Shown: positions 33,611 through 38,763 of the stretch, piece after piece | How positions within the stretch are numbered: position 1 is the first letter of the stretch | How the letters are laid out: each line of letters starts with the position of its first letter | From: CATZDY01 sp045599035 | Lineage (GTDB): Bacteria > Bacillota > Desulfotomaculia > Desulfotomaculales > Desulfocucumaceae | DNA length: 38,763 nucleotides | Direction: 5' to 3' | NCBI GenBank assembly: GCA_045599035.1 | Contig: JAZRVI010000008.1 | Location: 1 to 38,763 of the forward strand | The notes under the pieces: generated by a model | Told to the model about the DNA's origin: nothing | Databases searched by the model: none | The model's input: the letters and a program-made list of their open reading frames with translations, nothing else | Translations under genes and position numbers: made by a program

Positions 33611-33643
33611 ACTTTTTCCACCTCTTTTTCAGCCGGTTTTGTG

Positions 33644-34228
33644 CTACTTTCTGGTAACAACTTCATCAACCAAACCATACAGTCTGGCTTCTTCCGCTGA
33701 CATAAAATTATCCCTTTCTGTATCGGTGTAAATCCTTTCCAAAGGCTGTCCGGTATGTTCGGATAATTTCTGATTTAACAATTCTTTAATCCGCAAAATT
33801 TCTTTGGCGTGAATCTCAATATCGGTGGCCTGACCCTGCATTCCGCCCAGGGGCTGGTGAATCATAACCCGGGCATTGGGCAAACAATAGCGTTTGCCTT
33901 TGGCTCCGGCTGACAGTAAAAAAGCACCCATACTAGCAGCCATTCCTACACAAATAGTAGAAACATCGGGACGAATATACTGCATGGTATCATAAATACC
34001 CAGACCAGCCGAAACTGAACCGCCTGGTGAATTGATGTAAAGATGAATATCTTTTTCCGGATCCTCAGCTTCCAGGAACAATAATTCCGCTACGATAATA
34101 TTAGCAGAATAATCATCTACCGGGCCTCCCAAAAAAATGATACGATCTTTCAATAAACGGGAATACAAATCATATGATCTTTCTCCTCGGCTAGTCTGTT
34201 CAACTACAATCGGAATCAATCCGGACAT
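33644..34228 (-). CDS. clpP: ATP-dependent Clp protease proteolytic subunit ClpP
   Basis: Serine peptidase forming the barrel of ClpXP. The catalytic triad is visible: Ser in GMAASMGAF near residue 97, His in MIHQPLGG near 122 and Asp in TERDNFM near 171, plus YINSPGGSV. I use the ATG at 34228 (194 residues), 7 bases after GGGAGGG; a TTG immediately before it is in frame but too far into the spacing. It lies between tig and clpX. Confidence 0.97.
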   Translation of the reverse strand: MSGLIPIVVEQTSRGERSYDLYSRLLKDRIIFLGGPVDDYSANIIVAELLFLEAEDPEKDIHLYINSPGGSVSAGLGIYDTMQYIRPDVSTICVGMAASMGAFLLSAGAKGKRYCLPNARVMIHQPLGGMQGQATDIEIHAKEILRIKELLNQKLSEHTGQPLERIYTDTERDNFMSAEEARLYGLVDEVVTRK

Positions 34229-34269
34229 CAACTTTCCCTCCCTAAAGTCATTCAGTTTTATTTATTAGT

Positions 34270-35571
34270 TTATTCTTCTACGGTAGTAATTTTGGCGTTA
34301 TCTACCAAATATCCCAGAACCCGATCCCGCAAAATGCTGTTCCGCATAAATTCCTGCTGACCAGGCATATCCAAAACTTTTTTCAGGACTTCGTAATCCT
34401 GACCAACTTCTTCCGCAATCTTTTTGCCTTCGTTTTCCATATCTTCTGCAGTAACGGTAAAGCCTAATTCCTGAGCAATGGCATCAACTACCAGATCCTG
34501 CCGGGCATCTCTTTCCGCATCTTTCCGATAGCGTTTCCGCAGTTCTTCCATATTGCTGCCGGTATACTGCAAATACATTTCCAAGGGCATTCCTTGAGAA
34601 TTCATTCTCTGCCGCATGGCGTTAATGCTGTCTTCCAAATAAGTTTCAATCATGGCTTCCGGCATATCAATTTGGGCATTATCTGCGGCCAATTCCAACA
34701 ACTTAGCCCGAGCATCCCGAATGGCCAAATTTTCCTGGTTGGTTTCCAAATTCTTTTTGATATCAGCTTTTAATTCTTCCAGAGTGTTGAATTCACTGAC
34801 ATCCTTGGCAAATTCGTCATCAATTTCCGCCAGTTTTTTGCGTTTGATTAATTTAACGGTTACGGTAAAGACTACCGGTTTGCCGTTTAATTCTTCCTTC
34901 CCATAGTTTTCCGGGAAAGTGAGATTTAATTCCCTGGTTTCGCCTACCTGCATTCCCATAACCTGTTCTTCAAAGCCTTCAATAAAGGTATGCGAACCGA
35001 TTTCCAGGGAATAGTCATCAGCCTGACCGCCAGCAAAGGGAATGCCATCCAGTTTGCCTTCAAAATCAATAACAGCAGTATCCTTATCCTGAACCGTACC
35101 TTCTTCCAAGGTTTCCAACTCAGCATAGTTATTTTGAAGAGCCACTAATTCTTTTTCCAAATCTTCTTCGGTAACTTTGCTAACGGTTTTGACAACTTCC
35201 AGATCCTTATATTGTCCCAAGGTTACTTCGGGGCGGACAGTAACGGTAAATTTAAAAATACTTTCCTTGCCTTCTTCAGCCTGAACGATTTCAGCTTCCG
35301 GCTGAGCTACCGGTTTAATTCCGGATTCCTGAACGGCTTCGGCATAAACTTCATTCAGCATACTATCCGCAGTTTCCTGCCAGATCATTTCTTTACCTAC
35401 ATATTGTTCCAAAATCAATTTGGGAGCTTTACCCTTGCGGAAGCCCGGAATATTGACTTCTTTGGCTACCTTTTTAATAGTATTTTTCAAAGCAGCGGCA
35501 AATTTTTCCGGTTCCACTTCCACCGTCAAAACTACCTGGTTTTTTTCGAGGTTTTCGGTTGCTACTTTCAT
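34270..35571 (-). CDS. tig: Trigger factor
   Basis: Ribosome-associated chaperone with peptidyl-prolyl isomerase activity. The 433 residues contain the ribosome-binding signature GFRKGKAP near 43-50, an FKBP-like domain (about 155-245, with DTAVIDFEGKLDGIPFAGG, SHTFIEGFEEQVMGM and FPENYG) and a helical C-terminal domain. It is the first gene of tig-clpP-clpX and has its own promoter. AAGGGGG lies 12 bases before the ATG, a slightly long spacing. Confidence 0.96.
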   Translation of the reverse strand: MKVATENLEKNQVVLTVEVEPEKFAAALKNTIKKVAKEVNIPGFRKGKAPKLILEQYVGKEMIWQETADSMLNEVYAEAVQESGIKPVAQPEAEIVQAEEGKESIFKFTVTVRPEVTLGQYKDLEVVKTVSKVTEEDLEKELVALQNNYAELETLEEGTVQDKDTAVIDFEGKLDGIPFAGGQADDYSLEIGSHTFIEGFEEQVMGMQVGETRELNLTFPENYGKEELNGKPVVFTVTVKLIKRKKLAEIDDEFAKDVSEFNTLEELKADIKKNLETNQENLAIRDARAKLLELAADNAQIDMPEAMIETYLEDSINAMRQRMNSQGMPLEMYLQYTGSNMEELRKRYRKDAERDARQDLVVDAIAQELGFTVTAEDMENEGKKIAEEVGQDYEVLKKVLDMPGQQEFMRNSILRDRVLGYLVDNAKITTVEE

Positions 35572-35668
35572 GAAAGAAATAATCCCCCTTAAAATTAAAT
35601 ATTTATTTCAACGAATTCTGTTAACAAAGTTCTAACCATTGTTAAGCTAAAAAAACTTTCAACATCGT

Positions 35669-35697
35669 ATTTTACAATATTATTCCGGTCAGTTCAA
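35669..35697 (-). promoter_or_regulatory. Promoter of tig-clpPX
   Basis: On the minus strand TTGAAC (35697-35692) and TAAAAT (35674-35669) are 17 bases apart, about 98 bases before tig and just after the tRNA terminator. No CIRCE or CtsR-type operator was recognised. Confidence 0.7.
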
Positions 35698-35731
35698 GAC
35701 TAAGATTGGCTAAAATTCTCAAAACACGAAT

Positions 35732-35766
35732 AAAAAAGCCAAGGCTCCTGTAGCTGGAGCTTTGGC
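35732..35766 (-). terminator. Terminator after tRNA-Val
   Basis: On the minus strand GCCAAAGCTCC pairs with GGAGCCTTGGC (35766-35738; one mismatch), followed by TTTTTT. It ends the tRNA transcript before tig. Confidence 0.9.
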
Positions 35767-35771
35767 CTTAT

Positions 35772-35846
<75 letters not shown>

Positions 35847-35910
35847 AACTGACACAAAAAGACACAGGGCTTTGTTTTTCCGGCTAACAAAGCAAATCCC
35901 TTGCCTATTA

Positions 35911-35939
35911 ATTATGCCTTAAGATTCAATAAAAGTCAA
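35911..35939 (-). promoter_or_regulatory. Promoter of tRNA-Val
   Basis: On the minus strand TTGACT (35939-35934) and CATAAT (35916-35911) are 17 bases apart, about 65 bases before the mature tRNA 5' end. Confidence 0.7.
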
Positions 35940-36048
35940 GCCCTGATTTCCTGAAAAACGAGCAAAAAAGCCTGAAAGTTAAATTGATAAGCTAAAAAAG
36001 TGGCTTCCGACCGGCTTGCCAAGCAACCGACCGAAAACCAATCCAATT

Positions 36049-36525
36049 TTATTTAATAAATATATCCAAAATCTTATATCTAAGCACCCCAATGGGAACC
36101 TGGGCTTCCACCACCGAACCCTTTCGCTGCCCCAAAACAGCCTTGCCTACCGGAGATTCATTGGAAATTTTATTTTTATCCGGGTCAGCTTCCCGAGAAC
36201 CTACAATAGTAAATTCCATATCCTCATCATATTCCAGATCCTTCAGCAAAACCGTTGAACCCAGGAATACTTCTTCAGTGTTCAAATGTTCGTCAGTGAT
36301 AACCTTGGCATTGCGGAGCATTTTCTCCAGCTCAGAAATGCGGCCTTCAATAAAAGCCTGTTCATTTTTAGCATCATCATATTCCGAGTTTTCGCTAATA
36401 TCCCCAAATTCAATGGCTTGTTTAATTCTATCAGCCACTTCATGCCGTTTAACCGTTTTATAATTTTCCAGCTCGGCTTCCAGCTCCCGCAAGCCTTCCT
36501 TTGTTACAATAGTTTCTTTTTCCAT
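36049..36525 (-). CDS. greA: Transcription elongation factor GreA
   Basis: Rescues backtracked RNA polymerase by stimulating transcript cleavage. It has an N-terminal coiled coil with the acidic tip (FGDISENSEYDDAKNEQ near residues 38-54, containing the functional acidic pair) and a C-terminal FKBP-like domain (ESPVGKAVLGQRKGSVVE). I start at the ATG at 36525, giving 158 residues, the usual GreA length. GGGAG is 9 bases upstream, whereas the TTG three codons earlier directly abuts it. It lies about 50 bases after the spoVK-like gene on the same strand. Confidence 0.96.
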   Translation of the reverse strand: MEKETIVTKEGLRELEAELENYKTVKRHEVADRIKQAIEFGDISENSEYDDAKNEQAFIEGRISELEKMLRNAKVITDEHLNTEEVFLGSTVLLKDLEYDEDMEFTIVGSREADPDKNKISNESPVGKAVLGQRKGSVVEAQVPIGVLRYKILDIFIK

Positions 36526-36574
36526 TCCCGTCAACTCCCTGATTTAGTTTAATCAAGTATAGCAAATTTCAAGC

Positions 36575-37471
36575 TCAACTGCAATCCAGATCTTCTTTTT
36601 GAATAAGCAGCAAATCTTCCCGTTCCAGATGAGCAGAAAAAGCCCACAAGCGTAACGCCTGGCGGCGAATGGCTTTTTCGAGCAAATTCCGCACCATTCG
36701 GGCATTGCCAATGTGCTGATGAGTCTGCATATTTTGGTGGATAAGCTGCCTTAATGCTTCCCAGGCTGGAAGGCTTAATTGATAATCCCTTTCCTGTAAA
36801 AGCAAGCGAGCAATTTCCAATAATTCTTCCAAAGTATAATCCGGAAAATCTATTTGCAGGGGAAAGCGAGAACGCAAGCCAGGATTCATGGCCAAAAAAC
36901 AATCCATTTCTTCTCGATAGCCAGCCAAAATAACAATCAGGGAATCCTTATAGTCCTCCATGCCTTTAACCAAAGCATCAATGGCTTCTTTGCCAAAATC
37001 CTTTTCTCCTCCTCGAGCCAGAGAATAAGCTTCATCAATGAAAATTATTCCCCCATTGGCTTTCTTCAGCCACTCTCTGGTTTTCTGGGCAGTATGTCCA
37101 ATATATTCACCCACCAAATCTGCTCGTTCAACCTCCCAAAGCTGCCCCTTTTTAAGAATACCCAGGGTTTTTAAAGCTTTACCCATAATTCTGGCTGCAG
37201 TGGTCTTGCCAGTTCCCGGATTACCCTTAAAAATCATATGCAGCACTTGCGATTCAATTCGTAAATTTTGCTCTTTTCGCCTATGTTGAATTTGCTTCAA
37301 AGCATAAATTTCCTGAATTAGCTGTTTTAATTCCTGCAAGCCGATTAACTGTTCTAATTCTGCAAGCACCTTACCCCAGGAATCCAGATCTTGAGAATTA
37401 CTTTCCGCCTCCCAAGGAATTTTTGTTTCCAAAACCAACGGAACAGCAGTCCACATATTTACTTTAACCAC
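36575..37471 (-). CDS. spoVK: SpoVK-like AAA ATPase (CbbX family)
   Basis: AAA+ ATPase of the SpoVK/CbbX group. The 298 residues show Walker A GNPGTGKTT near residue 92, Walker B GIIFIDEAYSLARGG near 150, an arginine-finger region NPGLRSRFP near 215 and a sensor-2 region GNARMVRNLLEKA near 262. In Bacillus subtilis spoVK lies next to hfq and is needed for spore maturation; the hfq neighbour here supports the name. A CbbX-type Rubisco activase role is unlikely, as no Rubisco gene is present. It is encoded 62 bases after hfq. Confidence 0.85.
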   Translation of the reverse strand: MVKVNMWTAVPLVLETKIPWEAESNSQDLDSWGKVLAELEQLIGLQELKQLIQEIYALKQIQHRRKEQNLRIESQVLHMIFKGNPGTGKTTAARIMGKALKTLGILKKGQLWEVERADLVGEYIGHTAQKTREWLKKANGGIIFIDEAYSLARGGEKDFGKEAIDALVKGMEDYKDSLIVILAGYREEMDCFLAMNPGLRSRFPLQIDFPDYTLEELLEIARLLLQERDYQLSLPAWEALRQLIHQNMQTHQHIGNARMVRNLLEKAIRRQALRLWAFSAHLEREDLLLIQKEDLDCS

Positions 37472-37533
37472 CGCATCCGCTCCTTTGATTAAGACCTTTT
37501 AAAAATTTAAGGGTTCTGATTATTAAATATGCT

Positions 37534-37761
37534 TTAAGAAAAAGAAATATTCACATTTTGCATGGGAGTAATCGTTGAAATTGCGTGCTTATAGACCATC
37601 TGTTGTCTATTTTCGCTGTCTACCAAAACTGTAAAGTTATCAAACCCTTTGATCAACCCTTTTATTTGAAAGCCATTCAATAAAAAAATAGTTACCAAAA
37701 TATTTTCTTTACGAATCCGATTTAGAAAAGCATCCTGTAAATTAATTTGATTTTTAACCAT
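37534..37761 (-). CDS. hfq: RNA-binding protein Hfq
   Basis: Hexameric Sm-like RNA chaperone. The 75-residue protein has the Sm1 strand region VTIFLLNGFQIKGLIKGFDN and the Sm2 motif YKHAIST, both diagnostic, plus the N-terminal NLQDAFLN. The start ATG at 37761 is 9 bases after GGGAGG; an upstream in-frame TTG abuts that site and is rejected. Upstream AGGAATTTT and CGAAAAT, about 14 bases apart, loosely resemble a sigma-H promoter, which would fit coupling to sporulation, but this is weak. Confidence 0.95.
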   Translation of the reverse strand: MVKNQINLQDAFLNRIRKENILVTIFLLNGFQIKGLIKGFDNFTVLVDSENRQQMVYKHAISTITPMQNVNISFS

Positions 37762-37930
37762 AATTTGCAACCTCCCTTGCTGTATTCAGTTAAATTTTCG
37801 ACCTTCTGCAAAAAATTCCTGCTTTTTCAAATTAACGGATTTGTTTTTTTCTGATTTTTTTGCCGAAAAAGGTAATTTTTAAGCTTTTGTTTCATATGCT
37901 TTCTTAAACCTAAAAAGGAAGGTTTCATTT

Positions 37931-38623
37931 ATGCTGGGTATTTGTTCCTTGTTACTCTGGTCTTTCAGTCACAGTCTGGGATTGCTTTTCTCTTATTTGG
38001 CCAATAATAATTTTCCTCAGCCGCTGACCGCTCAGGAAGAACAGGTTTATTTGGAAAAAATGCTGACTGGAGATGCTCAGGCTCGACAAATTTTGATTGA
38101 ACGCAATTTACGCCTGGTAGCCCATTTAAGCAAAAAATTTAAAAACTCAGGAGAAGATAGCGAAGATTTAATTTCTATCGGTACTATTGGTTTAATTAAA
38201 GCAATAAATTCGTATAATCCCCAAAAGGCTTCCCGTCTGGCCACTTATGCTTCCAAATGTATTGAAAATGAAATTCTTATGCACTTTCGTTCCCGCAAAA
38301 AATTGCAGTCTGAATGTTCTCTGTACGAACCTTTGGGCATTGATTTGGAAGGCAATGAAATAACCTTTGCTGATTTATTGGGTACAGAAGCAGAAATTGT
38401 TACTGAACAGGCTTTGCATAATTTGAACAAAAAAAAGCTGAAAAAAGTTTTTCCGCATTTGTCTGAACAGGAGAAACAAGTTTTGCTGATGCGATACGGA
38501 TTGGAGAAAGGAGTGGAATTTACCCAAAAGCAAGTAGCTGGCAAACTGGGGATTTCTCGCTCCTATGTTTCCCGCATTGAAAAGCGAGCATTGCAACATT
38601 TGAGCCAATTTTGGCAGGAATGA
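37931..38623 (+). CDS. sigK: RNA polymerase sporulation sigma factor SigK (pro-form)
   Basis: Late mother-cell sigma factor. The 230 residues start with a hydrophobic pro-sequence of about 20 residues (MLGICSLLLWSFSHSLGLLF), followed by SYLANNNFPQPLTAQEE. This is the junction where pro-sigma-K is cleaved at the membrane. Region 2 (DLISIGTIGLIKAI, LATYASKCIENEILMHFR) and region 4.2 (KLGISRSYVSRIEKRAL) are intact. The gene is continuous, so no skin-like element interrupts it. AAGGAAGG precedes the ATG. A possible sigma-E -10 (CATATGCT, near 37894) lies upstream but is not secure. Confidence 0.95.
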   Translation: MLGICSLLLWSFSHSLGLLFSYLANNNFPQPLTAQEEQVYLEKMLTGDAQARQILIERNLRLVAHLSKKFKNSGEDSEDLISIGTIGLIKAINSYNPQKASRLATYASKCIENEILMHFRSRKKLQSECSLYEPLGIDLEGNEITFADLLGTEAEIVTEQALHNLNKKKLKKVFPHLSEQEKQVLLMRYGLEKGVEFTQKQVAGKLGISRSYVSRIEKRALQHLSQFWQE

Positions 38624-38625
38624 AA

Positions 38626-38653
38626 AAAGAACCGCTCGAATGAACGGTTCTTT
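38626..38653 (+). terminator. Bidirectional hairpin between sigK and 5S rRNA
   Basis: AAAGAACCG (38626-38634) pairs with CGGTTCTTT (38645-38653), with A- and T-rich flanks on both sides. It can serve sigK on the plus strand and the 5S rRNA transcript on the minus strand. Confidence 0.8.
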
Positions 38654-38663
38654 AAAAATTAAT

Positions 38664-38763
<100 letters not shown>

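Noticed and set aside
36000..36048. Terminator after greA built from the two CGGTCGG copies
   Set aside because: The copies are mostly direct rather than inverted, and only a 4-base stem can be drawn; the nearby T-run alone is not enough.

Overview
The window looks like a chromosomal segment of an anaerobic, spore-forming, Wood-Ljungdahl-pathway Firmicute (class Clostridia, Peptococcaceae-like in flavour). The reasons are: corrinoid protein and methyltransferase genes (acsC, acsD, acsE); an acetogen-type metF/metV pair with Hdr/Mvh-like electron-transfer genes; sporulation genes (sigK with a pro-sequence, a spoVK-like AAA gene); and strong Shine-Dalgarno sites. Base composition is modest in GC and similar across the window. 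No species can be named from sequence alone.

Layout, left to right. 1-185: right end of an IS200/IS605-type element with a likely TnpB omega-RNA; its transposase would lie outside the window. 259-700: promoter, RNase P RNA and terminator on the plus strand. 699-4486: sbcDC on the minus strand. 4621-6178: a cysteine-rich zinc-ribbon protein and class II fructose-bisphosphate aldolase, then a terminator. 6251-6456: a gene-free block of three hairpins resembling an IS200/IS605-derived mini-element. 6530-9110: rho overlapping an uncharacterised radical SAM gene. 9435-13478: pstSCAB-phoU on the minus strand. 13588-14436: a seven-repeat beta-propeller-like protein.

14539-28804 is the centrepiece: one minus-strand gene train, hdrA1 - mvhD/flxD - flxC - flxB - flxA - hdrCB-like - hdrA2 (with an embedded NfnL/GltD module) - mvhD - metV - metF. 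It is preceded by a near-consensus promoter at 29049-29077 and a structured leader of about 240 nt. The content predicts a large flavin-based electron-bifurcating (or confurcating) complex joining NAD(P)H, ferredoxin and methylene-tetrahydrofolate reduction (or methyl-THF oxidation). It holds two tandem-type HdrA proteins, each with its own MvhD, and two separate predicted pyridine-nucleotide sites (FlxA and the HdrA2 insert). Immediately upstream is a separate acsC-acsD-acsE operon, which passes the methyl group from methyl-THF to the corrinoid iron-sulfur protein, so the two operons form the methyl branch. The acsA/acsB genes for CO dehydrogenase/acetyl-CoA synthase are not in the window.

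32306-38763: housekeeping and stress genes. These are tig-clpP-clpX, tRNA-Val(GAC), greA, a spoVK-like AAA ATPase and hfq on the minus strand, then sigK on the plus strand, then a 5S rRNA gene on the minus strand that runs off the right edge. No CRISPR array, prophage or complete transposase gene was seen.
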